A stretch of DNA of 64,000 nucleotides from Caulobacteraceae bacterium (GCA_947452365.1 CANGCO010000006.1:1-64000); one strand, 5' to 3'; numbered from the stretch's first letter, positions 33,711-42,564 are shown. The notes: generated by a model not told the origin, from the sequence alone. Numbers and translations: made by a program.

Positions 33711-35492
33711 ATGACCCTAAACACCGCGCCCCTGCCTGCGGCGACCGATCAAGATCTGATCCCGATCAAGACCGCGCTTGAGGCGGGTCAGGCGCAATTG
33801 GCGCTGAGCCTGGTGCAGGACCTGATTGCCAATCGCCAGTTTTCCTCGGTGCTGCATTATTGGCTGGCGGCGGCCCACGGGGCCTGCGGCGACTGGCCCG
33901 CATTTCAAGATCGCCTAAACCAGGCCCAGACCTTTCAGGGGCTGGAAACCATCAAGACCAATGGCGGCGATCTGTTGCGGTTCCAGCACGATCTTGACTA
34001 TGCCTTGGCGGTCGCGCAGCGGTGCTGGCAGGCGCGGGTCTTTGGCCCGGCCTTGGCTGGCTTTGGCCGCATAATCACCCAAGACGAGCTTAGCCCGCGC
34101 GCCGTTATCGACCATGCTCATGCGGTACTGGCCTTGGGCCGTTTGGACGAGGCTAGACTGGGCATGCAGGTGGTCGAGGACTTGTTTGGCATAAAACCCG
34201 CCCTCAGCGATCAATTGGCTGTGCTGCCGTTTGGCGCGGATGCGCTCGAGGCCATGACCCAGGCCGCAAGCGAATGGGCCAAGCCCTATAGTCAAATCGA
34301 CCAGACGGGTCCTGGCCCGCAAATGCCAAACCCGCCGCGCCCAGGGCGGCGGCTAAGGCTTGGCTATCTGATTGCGGATCTTGCAGCGCCTGGCCTTGAC
34401 CAGACCCTATTGCCGGCCCTGGCCGCGCATGATCCGGACCAGTTTGAAATCTCCCTCTATTATGACCAGGGCTGTCCAAGGCTGGATATGGGCCCAGTGG
34501 TCCTGTGCCCGATTGGCGCGCTAGACGACGAGGCTGTGTTTGAGCGGCTTCGTCAGGACGAGATTGATGTCCTGATTGAGGCCTCGGGTCATTTGGGCGG
34601 CGGACGCCTTGCGATTCTTGCGGCCAAGGCGGCCCCGGTCCAGGTCAGTTGGACGATGGCGGGCCTAACCACGGGCCTCGCCAGTGTGGATTATGTGCTC
34701 TTGGCGGATGGGACGGGTCAGACCGGACCCCAGGCGGAGACCCGCTGGCCGATTGGCCCGGTGCAAACCCCGTTTGTGCCGAGCCCGGCCATGGCCCAAG
34801 CCCAATCAGAGGAAGACGGGGCTCTGGGGCAAAGGTTTGGCTGCCTTGCCCATCCCGCCGATCTGGACGGCGCGACGATTGACCTGTTTGCCCAGGTCTT
34901 GCGGGCCTGCGACGGTGCAGGCCTTTGCCTTAACCATGTCAATTTCCGCGACCCGGTGGTGCAGAACACGGCCTGTGCCCAGTTTGCCGCCCGCGGCATT
35001 GATCCAGACCGTCTGGTGTTTCCAGACCCGGTGGTGATCAGTGCCTCGGACACGGCCAGGCCCAGCCTAGATCTTCGGACCGATATGATCTTAGCGCCAG
35101 TCGGCGGGATTGGCCTTTGCGACCCAGACCTCTTGTTTGGTCTTAGCCAGGGCATGCCGGTCCTGTGGCTGGCCAGTTTTAAGCCGTCCGTGCCCAATCC
35201 GCTCGCGGCGCTCGGCCTATTAGAATTTATGGCCACGGACGAGGCCGATTTTGTCGCCAAGGCTCTGGACTGGCTGCAGCGCCGGGCGGGCGGCGGGCCC
35301 GAGCGGCAGGCCTTGGCCAACCGTTTCGCCACCAGCGCCTATGCCAATCTGACCGCCTTTACCCGGCGGCTAGAGCTGGCCTATGGCCTGATGTTTGACA
35401 TCTGGTCGAGCTGTCATGCCGAGCCTGAGCGCCTTGTGACCATGCGCCAATGGCGGGTGCCCAGTCGCCACGTCTTGCGCAGGCTGGCCTAG
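33711..35492 (+). CDS. Diverged O-GlcNAc-transferase/SPINDLY-like protein
   Basis: A 593-residue protein (ATG at 33711; the track starts at 33681). Residues about 10-210 are helical and TPR-like (LALSLVQDLIANRQFSSVLHYWLAA). From about residue 210 it follows the OGT/SPY glycosyltransferase domain: LRLGYLIADLA, FEISLYYD, IDVLIEASGH, APVQVSWTMAGLTTGLASVDY. In active OGTs the first motif continues D-F-x-x-H, the His being needed for catalysis; here the stretch is LIADLAAPGLDQTLL with no His, and the Lys-containing loop near the UDP site is not evident. The protein may therefore be catalytically altered. In Caulobacter, OGT-like FlmG glycosylates flagellin, a possible relative. Confidence 0.75.
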   Translation: MTLNTAPLPAATDQDLIPIKTALEAGQAQLALSLVQDLIANRQFSSVLHYWLAAAHGACGDWPAFQDRLNQAQTFQGLETIKTNGGDLLRFQHDLDYALAVAQRCWQARVFGPALAGFGRIITQDELSPRAVIDHAHAVLALGRLDEARLGMQVVEDLFGIKPALSDQLAVLPFGADALEAMTQAASEWAKPYSQIDQTGPGPQMPNPPRPGRRLRLGYLIADLAAPGLDQTLLPALAAHDPDQFEISLYYDQGCPRLDMGPVVLCPIGALDDEAVFERLRQDEIDVLIEASGHLGGGRLAILAAKAAPVQVSWTMAGLTTGLASVDYVLLADGTGQTGPQAETRWPIGPVQTPFVPSPAMAQAQSEEDGALGQRFGCLAHPADLDGATIDLFAQVLRACDGAGLCLNHVNFRDPVVQNTACAQFAARGIDPDRLVFPDPVVISASDTARPSLDLRTDMILAPVGGIGLCDPDLLFGLSQGMPVLWLASFKPSVPNPLAALGLLEFMATDEADFVAKALDWLQRRAGGGPERQALANRFATSAYANLTAFTRRLELAYGLMFDIWSSCHAEPERLVTMRQWRVPSRHVLRRLA

Positions 35493-37078
35493 CCAAAATC
35501 TAGCCGCGTCGGCTTGGCCATCATGGCTGCCGCCGCAGCGGCCAAAAAAGCAAAGGTCAAGACCAGATAACAGTCGCTAAAGGCCAGGACCAGGGCGTCG
35601 CGATAGAGCAGGGAGCCCATCATCTTGTGGGCCGCCAATTCGGGATTGGCTAGGCCCATCTCGTCCATGCGTTGGGCCAGCCCCTCCATCATGGCACTGC
35701 CCGAGGCCCTCGCCGTCGAAAAGCGCGCCGACAGATCCGACAAGTGCTGGGCGCGGCTGACCGCTAAAATCGTGGTCAAGACCGCCAGCCCAAACGCACC
35801 GCCAACATTGCGCGATAGATTGACCAGTGCGCCGGCCGACTTCATCAGGTCCGGCTTGAGCGTGCCCATGGTAATGTTCTGGGCCGTGAACAGGGCCAGG
35901 GCCATGCCGACAGAGCGGGTCAGTTGCAGGGTTAGAAACTCGGTAAAGCTCCAATCCTTGGTCACGCCGCGACTGATCCACATACCCGCCGCCGCAATCA
36001 AAAACCCAATAATCACCTGGGTGCGCGGCACGACATAGAGCGATAGGCGCGTTGCGATCGGGCCCATTACAAACATGACTGCGCCAGACACGGCCATGGT
36101 CAGGCCAATCTGGCTGGCTGAGTCGCCGCGCACACGGGCCAAGAACAGGGGCAAGAGATAGGTTGAGCCAAACAGGCCCATTCCGGCAATCAGGGACAAG
36201 AAACAGCCAATGCGAAAATTGCTATCGGCAAAGGCCTGAAGCTCGACAATCGGGTTGGGGCGGCTAAGCGATCGCCAGACAAACAAGATCCCGCCCAGCA
36301 CCGAGACAAGGCTGAGGAACAAGATTAGGTCACTGTGAAACCAGGCCTCGCGCGTGCCTTCTTCGAGAACATATTGCCCAGCCATCAGGAAGGCGGCCAT
36401 GCAGGCCAGGCCCGTCCAGTCAAAATTTCGTGCCAAGGCCGGGTTGGGCTGGTCCAGCGCGCCATAGCGGCCAACTAAAAACAGCACCAATAAGCCCGGC
36501 GGCACATTAATAAAAAACAGCCAGCGCCAGCTTAGCTGATCGGTCAAGAACCCGCCAAGGGTCGGTCCGATGGTGGGGGCCAAGGACACGACTGTGCTGA
36601 TAATCATGCTGGTGGTCATGCGATGGCGCGGCGGGAAGGCTGAAAACGCCACCGAAAACACGGTTGGAATCATCGCCCCGCCGATAAAGCCTTGCAGGGC
36701 GCGGGTCACAATCATGGCATCGATCGAGGTGCACAGGCCTGTCAAAACGCTCATGATCGTAAAACCGGCACATGAGATCATGAACAGTCTTTGTGTGCCC
36801 CACCACCGGGCCAGATAGCTGGACAAGGGGATCATCACCACCTCGGAAATCAGATAGGCGCTTTGCACCCAACTTATCTCGTCACTGCTGGCGCTCACGC
36901 CAGACTGGATCTGGGACAGGGACGAATTGACAATCTGTATATCCAAAAAGGCCATGAACTGGCCCAGTACCATCCCAGCAAAGCCGAGCATCAAACCAAA
37001 CAGATGCGCGCGCTCGACCGCACTGCCGGGTTCGCCGCTCGCGTCTTTTTGTGGGTCTGAAGGGTTAAGTATAGTCAT
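35489..37078 (-). CDS. MFS drug efflux transporter (DHA2, EmrB/QacA type)
   Basis: A 529-residue inner-membrane drug:H+ antiporter with about 14 hydrophobic segments. FMAFLDIQIVNSSLSQIQ is the DHA2 motif in TM1 (LDxTIVN type) and YLARWWGTQRLF the loop 2-3 motif A region; GPTLGGFLTD is motif C. EmrB-type pumps usually pair with an EmrA membrane-fusion protein; none is adjacent. The stop shares CTAG with the convergent OGT-like gene. No regulator is close except the broken XRE gene at 37298, which is divergent from it and could once have controlled it. Confidence 0.9.
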   Translation of the reverse strand: MTILNPSDPQKDASGEPGSAVERAHLFGLMLGFAGMVLGQFMAFLDIQIVNSSLSQIQSGVSASSDEISWVQSAYLISEVVMIPLSSYLARWWGTQRLFMISCAGFTIMSVLTGLCTSIDAMIVTRALQGFIGGAMIPTVFSVAFSAFPPRHRMTTSMIISTVVSLAPTIGPTLGGFLTDQLSWRWLFFINVPPGLLVLFLVGRYGALDQPNPALARNFDWTGLACMAAFLMAGQYVLEEGTREAWFHSDLILFLSLVSVLGGILFVWRSLSRPNPIVELQAFADSNFRIGCFLSLIAGMGLFGSTYLLPLFLARVRGDSASQIGLTMAVSGAVMFVMGPIATRLSLYVVPRTQVIIGFLIAAAGMWISRGVTKDWSFTEFLTLQLTRSVGMALALFTAQNITMGTLKPDLMKSAGALVNLSRNVGGAFGLAVLTTILAVSRAQHLSDLSARFSTARASGSAMMEGLAQRMDEMGLANPELAAHKMMGSLLYRDALVLAFSDCYLVLTFAFLAAAAAAMMAKPTRLDFG

Positions 37079-37297
37079 GAATGCTGATGGGCCTCACTGG
37101 CGTCCAAGACGGCAAATTGGCGCGTCAGGGTATAGGCTTGCAGACAATGCGCTGAGGTCAAGCAAAACCGATCCCCATCAGCGTTAAAGCGCCATGGGGA
37201 TAGACCTTGGTAACGACTTATTTTAAGCGCATTAAGACGATAGACCTGAGTACAAATTGTCATTTGAATTACAAATATCTACGATTTCTAAGGTTGT

Positions 37298-37894
37298 ATG
37301 AGCAATGTTCTTGGCCTTCGCATCACGCTTGCCCGCAAAAATAGGGGCTGGTCACAAACCCGTCTTGCCGAGGCGGTAAACTAGGCCCAGACCACTATCT
37401 CGTCCTGGGAGCGCGGTCGTACAGAGCCGTCGCGTAATGATGTCCGGCGCATTGCCCAGGTGCTCAATATCGATGTCGCCCAGCTTGAAGTGGGGGCAAT
37501 CCTAGCCCGGCCCAATTTGGCAAGGCCGGCCGGGCAGATTGTGTTCCGGGATATTGTTCAGGGCGTATCCTCGCCGAATATGAGTGTTGGGCTTGGCAAT
37601 ACCGGGGACAATGCCTTGCCGGTCGGCTTGAGAATCGGGGATGGCGCGATCGCGCGCAAGCTTTCGGGCTGGACGGCCTTTCACGACCCGCAGCGCTATG
37701 CGCCGAACGCCAAATTTTTTGGAAGGTTGTGTGTGATTGGGCTGGAAGATGGAACTGTTTACGTTAAGTGGCTGGAAAAAAGCGCTTATGCCGGACTGTT
37801 TCATCTCACTTCAGAGATAGATTCCCCCCTATTGGACCAGAAGGTCATCTGGTTGTCGCCTGTGCTTCATCTCTTTCCCCCTCCACCTGTTTAA
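37298..37894 (+). pseudogene. XRE/CI-type regulator with S24-like C-domain, interrupted by an amber codon
   Basis: Reading from the ATG at 37298 gives MSNVLGLRITLARKNRGWSQ and TRLAEAVN, then TAG at 37382-37384, then in the same frame AQTTISSWERGRTEPSRNDV and RRIAQVLNIDVAQLE, i.e. one complete lambda-repressor HTH split by a single stop (a CAG to TAG change would suffice). The track ORF at 37460 is only the tail. The C-terminal 120 residues have the look of an S24/LexA-type domain (GTVYVKWLEKSAYAGLFHLTSE), with Lys in VYVKW, but no convincing nucleophile Ser. The region just upstream contains CAAAT-tgtc-ATTTG (37253-37266), a possible operator. Probable recent pseudogene. Confidence 0.75.
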
Positions 37895-37977
37895 AAAATA
37901 TATCTATAAATATTTTAATAGCATTGACTAATTTAGCACATTTTGTATTGGTTCTGTATGGAAAGAGAGGGCGGGAC

Positions 37978-38193
37978 ATGGTCGGAAAAAAACTAGACTA
38001 TCGAGTGGAGGCATTGGAGGCAGAGCCGATTTATCTGACCGAGATTGTGTCGACCCAAACGGAAACGATTGAAAAAAGCTCTGGCCCGATTGGAAGTTTT
38101 GTCATTCGCCGCCAAAAATGCGTGCGAATACGGATCAGGGCGCGATCCGTGTCCCGTCCCAGGCAAATAGCCCCCCGGAATCGGCGGTGGTGA
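37978..38193 (+). CDS. Small basic protein, hypothetical
   Basis: A 71-residue ORF starting at the ATG at 37978, which has AGAGGG just upstream; the longer 37768 frame of the track would overlap the regulator remnant. The N-terminal half is acidic (EALEAEPIYLTEIVSTQTETIEKS) and the C-terminus strongly basic (RQKCVRIRIRARSVSRPRQ). No known domain. Its last 59 bases overlap the convergent SDR gene. It could be real given the good RBS, or a chance frame. Confidence 0.35.
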   Translation: MVGKKLDYRVEALEAEPIYLTEIVSTQTETIEKSSGPIGSFVIRRQKCVRIRIRARSVSRPRQIAPRNRRW

Positions 38194-38926
38194 GGTCTTG
38201 CACCAGTCTCAGTATGTGGGCGGCCGAAAGCTCTGGGCTAAACAGGCGCTCGCTTGGCACGCCGCGCTGAAAGGGCTTGCTCAGATTGGTATCGACCGTG
38301 CCGGGATGGATGCCGACACAGACGCCAAGCGGAAACTTGCGGGCATGTTCCAGGGCTAGGGTCTGGATCAGCATATTCAGCGCAGCCTTGGCGGCGCGGT
38401 AGCTATACCAGCCGCCTGAGCGATTATCGCTGATACTGCCGACCCGCGCCGAAAGGGCGGCAAATACCGACCGGCCTTCGCGGCTCATCAAGGGCAGAAA
38501 GTGTTTCGCCACCAGCGCCGGACCCACGGCATTGATTTGAAAGGCGCGCATCAATGCGTCTGATGACAGATGGCGCATGGTCTTTTCAGGCGATTGTTCG
38601 CCATCTTGCAACAGTCCTGTGGCCACCAGCACCAGGCTTACGGGCCCCTGAAGCGCCACCTGTTCAGCCGCATGGAGTATGGAGTCTTCCTTGGTGAGAT
38701 CGATCGCTAGACCGGTCAGCTCGGTTTGGGTCAGCCCCGTCTGGGGTAAGGGGCTGGGCGTTTGGCCTGCGCGGTTTAGGCAATATACGCGCTTAAACCG
38801 CGCCTTGACCGCGAGCGCGCGCACCAGGGCCTGGCCTATGCCGCCGCTTGATCCAATAATGACCGCATTGCCGAGTGCTGAGAGCGGCCCTAGCCGATGG
38901 TCGTGGTCTATTTCGGTACTGGCCAT
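38135..38926 (-). CDS. SDR of the C-factor/CsgA-like group
   Basis: A 263-residue SDR. AVIIGSSGGIGQALVRAL is the cofactor loop (GxxxGIG), LVATGLLQDG follows, VFAALSARVGS holds the catalytic Ser, and YSYRAAKAALN the YxxxK pair; GVCVGIHPGTVDTNLSKPF is typical of the CsgA/C-factor-like subgroup, which shares this late PGxVxTxxS motif. The C-terminus GGLFAWDGTRIAP is also typical. Substrate unknown. It is convergent with the small ORF at 37978. An AT-rich intergenic region of about 590 bases separates it from the divergent mucR. Confidence 0.87.
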   Translation of the reverse strand: MASTEIDHDHRLGPLSALGNAVIIGSSGGIGQALVRALAVKARFKRVYCLNRAGQTPSPLPQTGLTQTELTGLAIDLTKEDSILHAAEQVALQGPVSLVLVATGLLQDGEQSPEKTMRHLSSDALMRAFQINAVGPALVAKHFLPLMSREGRSVFAALSARVGSISDNRSGGWYSYRAAKAALNMLIQTLALEHARKFPLGVCVGIHPGTVDTNLSKPFQRGVPSERLFSPELSAAHILRLVQDLTTADSGGLFAWDGTRIAP

Positions 38927-39517
38927 GCGATGGACATAGAGTGGAGATCATGAATGTCGAATAAGTTGCTTTAGGTTGCGGATACAATTGCCTATTCTCA
39001 GAAAAACTCCTAATTTTTGATAATTCTAAATAATAACGGCGATATTTCACTAAATGACATTTTTCAACTTGAGAAAACAAATTTAACCGATTTAAGATAA
39101 TTTATTTAATAAGAAATAGGCAATATGTAAAATTAAAAAGTCTCTATAAATAATATTACAATAATAGACTTTTACAAATACCCATTTCATTTGGGCATAA
39201 ACGTTATATGATATCAAAAAATAATTGACTTTGATTTATGAAAGTATTTTAGCGGTGAAATCGCTATATTTTAATGGGGGGGTACACCTAACAGCAAATA
39301 TCTCGCTAGCGATAATTAATTTCATACTTTCTTTATGTAACGTCGTTATTCAATTGACAAATGTCAAAGTAAAATATTGCTATTTTAAGTCGTAAAAATA
39401 TTTTTATTTTAAATTTTATCGTATACAAAATTAAATTAAATATAGATTTTCTCAAATCCTTTGATTATGGGTTGGTCTATTAAATGAGTGTATTCTCGAA
39501 ATCGATAGGAAACCAGT
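38927..39517. promoter_or_regulatory. AT-rich regulatory region upstream of mucR
   Basis: About 590 bases, strongly AT-rich compared with the rest of the window, lie between the SDR and mucR. They contain runs of A and T, an 8-bp inverted repeat AAAAGTCT (39136-39143) / AGACTTTT (39166-39173) with a 22-base loop, and AGGA before the mucR ATG. MucR-type proteins bind AT-rich DNA in a nucleoid-protein manner and often repress their own genes, so an autoregulatory role is likely. No ORF of coding quality was seen here. Confidence 0.55.
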
Positions 39518-39994
39518 ATGACTAATCATGGAGTTGGCACGAGTTCAGACGCGGGACGCGATTCCGATCTTATGCTGTTGATTGGAGATGTTGTGGCCGC
39601 GTTTGTCGGAAACAACGCCATTGCAGCATCGGAACTGCCAGAACTTATTCGAACAGTTCACGGCGCGTTTGTGAACCTAGGTCAGCCTCAGGCACCTGCC
39701 GCCGCCACTGTGGCTCAGCGCCCTGCTGTGCCGGCGTCCAAGTCGATCACAACGGACTACATCATCTGTCTTGAAGACGGCAAGAAGCTGAAAATGCTGA
39801 AGCGCTATTTGCGCACCCAGTATGGCCTGAGCCCAGAAGACTATCGCCGCAAGTGGAAGCTGCCTGCGGATTATCCCATGGTTGCCCCAGCCTATGCCGA
39901 GCGCCGCTCAAACTTTGCCAAGGAAATCGGCCTTGGCCGGGGTGTTCGCAAGAAGCCCCTAGCCGACAAGATCAAGTTGAAAAAGGCCCAATAG
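39518..39994 (+). CDS. mucR: MucR/Ros-family transcriptional regulator
   Basis: A 158-residue AT-rich-DNA-binding global regulator, controlling exopolysaccharide, motility and cell-cycle genes in alphaproteobacteria. The N-terminus (LMLLIGDVVAAFVGNNAI) is the oligomerisation part; the C-terminal DNA-binding region is YIICLEDGKKLKMLKRYLRTQYGLSPEDYRRKWKLPADYPMVAPAYAERRS. In Ros the zinc site is C-x2-C-x9-H-x4-H; here only the first Cys remains, and the others are Asp, Tyr and Gln. Zinc-free members of this family are known to keep the fold. AGGA lies seven bases before the ATG. It is transcribed alone and followed by a strong terminator. Confidence 0.93.
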   Translation: MTNHGVGTSSDAGRDSDLMLLIGDVVAAFVGNNAIAASELPELIRTVHGAFVNLGQPQAPAAATVAQRPAVPASKSITTDYIICLEDGKKLKMLKRYLRTQYGLSPEDYRRKWKLPADYPMVAPAYAERRSNFAKEIGLGRGVRKKPLADKIKLKKAQ

Positions 39995-40007
39995 GGCTTC
40001 AAGTCTC

Positions 40008-40043
40008 AACCCGCCGCCTGGATCATCCAGCGGCGGGTTTTTA
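40008..40043 (+). terminator. Rho-independent terminator of mucR
   Basis: CCCGCCGC (40010-40017) pairs perfectly with GCGGCGGG (40030-40037) across a 12-base loop, followed by TTTTTA. It begins 14 bases after the mucR stop. This is the clearest intrinsic terminator in the window. Confidence 0.9.
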
Positions 40044-40154
40044 TTTGGTAATTATATATAACTACCTACACTTTCTTTACCCCCTTCTGACAGGGTCAGA
40101 CCCAGCCACCGGGCAGGGCGCCCGCGCCCGTGGTCAATCAGAAGGACCGTCTTA

Positions 40155-40649
40155 ATGGCCGATATCCAGACCCGAGCGCCTGAGGCGCTGAGAGCCCTGA
40201 TTTCGTTTCGCGTCGCGGGCCATGATTTTTGCACCGATATCCGCCAGGTTTGCGAGATTCGCGGCTGGACCCAGCTTGTGCCCATGCCACACGCTCCTGA
40301 ATTTGTGCTTGGCGTGATTAATCTGCGCGGCACAGTGATGCCCGTGGTTGATATTGCCGCACGCCTTGGCTTTGCCGCCACCGCGCCATCCGAGCGTCAT
40401 GTGATTATGGTCGTCAATATTGACCAGGACTGGTCCGGGCTCTTGGTTGAGGCCGTATCCGAAACCTTTACAGTGCCCGCTGCGCAAATCCACAAGGCCC
40501 CGCACGTCAATTCCGACCGGACCCGTAGATTTGTCGAGGGCTTTATTACCACCCAGGACAGTATGCTGACCGTGGTGCATCTCGCCCATCTGATCGCGCA
40601 ACTGGACGACGCCCTGACCCATGACCTAGCTTCAAGCCTGATGGCCTAG
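40155..40649 (+). CDS. cheW: CheW-like chemotaxis coupling protein
   Basis: A 164-residue CheW, the SH3-like adaptor linking chemoreceptors to the kinase CheA. ISFRVAGHDFCTDIRQVCEI is the start of the domain, PHAPEFVLGVINLRGTVMPVVDIAARLG the central signature, and VEAVSETFTVPAAQIHKAP follows. AAGGA lies eight bases before the ATG. No cheA, cheY or cheB is in the window, but two methyl-accepting receptors are encoded 6-9 kb downstream. The gene is convergent with rsuA; their stops share CTAG. Confidence 0.92.
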   Translation: MADIQTRAPEALRALISFRVAGHDFCTDIRQVCEIRGWTQLVPMPHAPEFVLGVINLRGTVMPVVDIAARLGFAATAPSERHVIMVVNIDQDWSGLLVEAVSETFTVPAAQIHKAPHVNSDRTRRFVEGFITTQDSMLTVVHLAHLIAQLDDALTHDLASSLMA

Positions 40650-41392
40650 GCTGGGGGCTTGGCGAAAATCGCGGCAAGATCTTCGGCCGTCAGCAAGCGA
40701 TAGGCGCCGCCTGCAAGGTCCTCGGGCAGGTCAAGTCCGCCAATACGGTTACGGTGCAGGGCCGTGACATGGTTGCCCACCGCGGCGAACATGCGCCGGA
40801 CCTGGTGATAGCGCCCCTCCATCAAGGTCAGATGCGCCTGATGCGTGCCCAGCACGTCCAAAACAGCAGGCATGACCGGCTTGTCATCGGCCTCCAGAAT
40901 CAAGGTGCCACTGGCAAAACGCGCCACCTCATCGCCCTCAAGCGGCCGGTCAAGCGTGACATGATAGCGCTTGGCGACATGGTGCCTGGGCGAAATCACC
41001 CTGTGCAGCAAGGCGCCGTCATCCGTGATCAAGAGCAGGCCCGATGTGTCCTTATCCAGCCTGCCAATGCTGGATAGGGCAGGTTCCCGACTGCGCCAAC
41101 GCGGCGGCAAGAGGTCATAGATTCTAGGGCCATCCTCCTTGTGCGAGCACACATGACCCAGCGGCTTGTGCAGCATCAGGGTCAGGGGTGCAGTTGGATC
41201 GAGCGGTCTGCCCTGTATGGTCATGCGGCTGGAAAGGTCAGCCGTGACCGCCACCCGTTTGGCCGCATCGCGCAAGACTACGCCATCCAGCACAATCCAG
41301 CCCATATCCATCATTTGCTGGATTTCACGCCGCGAGCCATAGGCCATATTGGCCAGCAAGCGGTCGAGCCGAGCGGTTTGGGCCTTGCTCAT
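40646..41392 (-). CDS. rsuA: 16S rRNA pseudouridine synthase (RsuA type)
   Basis: A 248-residue RsuA/RluB/RluE/RluF-type pseudouridine synthase. The N-terminal RLDRLLANMAYGSRREIQQMMDMG is an S4-like RNA-binding domain; SIGRLDKDTSGLLLITDDG contains the catalytic Asp (GRLDxxTSGLL motif); HKPLGHVCSHKEDG and RYHQVRRMFAAVGN are further family motifs. In E. coli RsuA modifies U516 of 16S rRNA; here the exact target is presumed. The start overlaps the stop of the upstream methyltransferase by ATGA. Confidence 0.92.
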   Translation of the reverse strand: MSKAQTARLDRLLANMAYGSRREIQQMMDMGWIVLDGVVLRDAAKRVAVTADLSSRMTIQGRPLDPTAPLTLMLHKPLGHVCSHKEDGPRIYDLLPPRWRSREPALSSIGRLDKDTSGLLLITDDGALLHRVISPRHHVAKRYHVTLDRPLEGDEVARFASGTLILEADDKPVMPAVLDVLGTHQAHLTLMEGRYHQVRRMFAAVGNHVTALHRNRIGGLDLPEDLAGGAYRLLTAEDLAAIFAKPPA

Positions 41393-42306
41393 TTCTTGGC
41401 CTCAAACACCTTATAGCCCTGGGCCTGGGCCTTGACCTCCACCTTGGTGAACAGGGTGTTAAGGGTCTCTTCATAAGGCAGGTGGCGATTAGCCACCATC
41501 CAACAGGTGCCGCCCTTGCGCAGGGCCCGGGCAGCGGCCTGGATAAAGGCCTGACCCAGCCTGCGGTCTTCGGCGCCGCTCAAGTGAAACGGCGGGTTCA
41601 TGACGATAAAGTCCTGGTCGGCCGCAGCCGCAATCTGGCGCGCATCGGTCCAGATCCGCTGTGTGCGCGGATCAGTGACATTGCGCGCCGCGGCGGCCAT
41701 GGCGCGGCCGTCAATATCCACCAAGATCAGGTTGGTGATTTTCGGGCTGGTCAGGACCGCATTGGCCAATAGGCCTATGCCGCAGCCCAGATCCATGCCC
41801 TTGCCCGCTAAGGGGGGCAAGGTCTTGAGCAGCAGCGCGCTGCCCGGATCGAGCCGGTCCCAGCTAAATACGCCTGGCTGTGACCACAGACCGTGACCGG
41901 TCAGGTCCTGCAGGCCGCCCGCTTGAATGGCCGCCTCAATGCCGATCAGCTGGGCCGGGCGGGTAAGATAGACCATGCGGTGGTGGGCCTTGGAATCCTC
42001 ATGCCCTGCGCAGCCAAAGGCCTCCAAGGCCTTGCGCAGGCGTGCGCCGCCCTGATCCTTGGGTGCCAGAACGCTCAAGGTGCCGCCGGGTTTTACGACG
42101 CGCAGAATCTGGGCCAGCACATAGGCCCGCTCGGCCGTGCCTGGCGGGGCCAGTACCACGGCATTATCGACACACGCATCGGCGAGGGTGTCTAGCCCAA
42201 GCGATTGTGGAAACAGCGGCGAGACCTGAACCGCGCCTTCGGGAACAGGCACAAGGCCGTGCGGAACAGTGCCATAGATCAGGTCGGTCGGGGGGGATTG
42301 GGTCAT
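41389..42306 (-). CDS. RsmC/RlmG-like rRNA (guanine-N2) methyltransferase
   Basis: A 305-residue SAM-dependent methyltransferase with two tandem Rossmann-like halves, as in RsmC and RlmG. The C-terminal half has the active features: GMDLGCGIGLLANAVL (SAM loop), ILVDIDGRAMAAA, and IVMNPPFHLSG (NPPF catalytic motif for amino-group methylation). The start is the ATG at 42306 with AAGGA upstream; the track start at 42504 reads into a repeat-rich intergenic region. It overlaps rsuA by ATGA, so two rRNA-modifying enzymes share an operon. Confidence 0.88.
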   Translation of the reverse strand: MTQSPPTDLIYGTVPHGLVPVPEGAVQVSPLFPQSLGLDTLADACVDNAVVLAPPGTAERAYVLAQILRVVKPGGTLSVLAPKDQGGARLRKALEAFGCAGHEDSKAHHRMVYLTRPAQLIGIEAAIQAGGLQDLTGHGLWSQPGVFSWDRLDPGSALLLKTLPPLAGKGMDLGCGIGLLANAVLTSPKITNLILVDIDGRAMAAAARNVTDPRTQRIWTDARQIAAAADQDFIVMNPPFHLSGAEDRRLGQAFIQAAARALRKGGTCWMVANRHLPYEETLNTLFTKVEVKAQAQGYKVFEAKK

Positions 42307-42395
42307 GAACCGCTTCCTTACCCAGACTAGCCCCTTAGCGCACGATGAATCTGCGAAATACGCGAACGGCCCCCTTCCCTTAGCTATCGCCGGTA

Positions 42396-42487
42396 CTTCC
42401 CCCAGAGGGGGAAGATTTACCGTTTCATAATCCTTCCCCACCGGGGGAGGGGGACCGCGAAGCGGTGGAGGGGGCCTCAGCGGCCCC
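42396..42487. repeat. Intergenic palindrome cluster
   Basis: A chain of short perfect inverted repeats: CTTCCCCC-aga-GGGGGAAG (42396-42414), a CCTTCCCC/GGGGAGG stem (about 42433-42450), ACCGC-gaa-GCGGT (42454-42466) and GGGGCC-tcagc-GGCCCC (42471-42487). This dense, GC-rich pattern resembles REP-like intergenic elements common in alphaproteobacteria. It lies between the methyltransferase and the P450, upstream of the former, and could form several hairpins in RNA or DNA. Confidence 0.6.
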
Positions 42488-42564
42488 GGCCCCCTTCCCC
42501 GCAAAGGCGGAGACCTACGAATCCTACAGCCGGCCCAACAGGAATCCCGGAAAGGGGATTGAGC

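Noticed and set aside
37075-37263. 62-residue minus-strand ORF that ends in an ATGA overlap with the DHA2 gene
   Set aside because: The overlap is tempting, but there is no RBS, no coding-like composition and the region contains likely operator DNA; I consider it chance.
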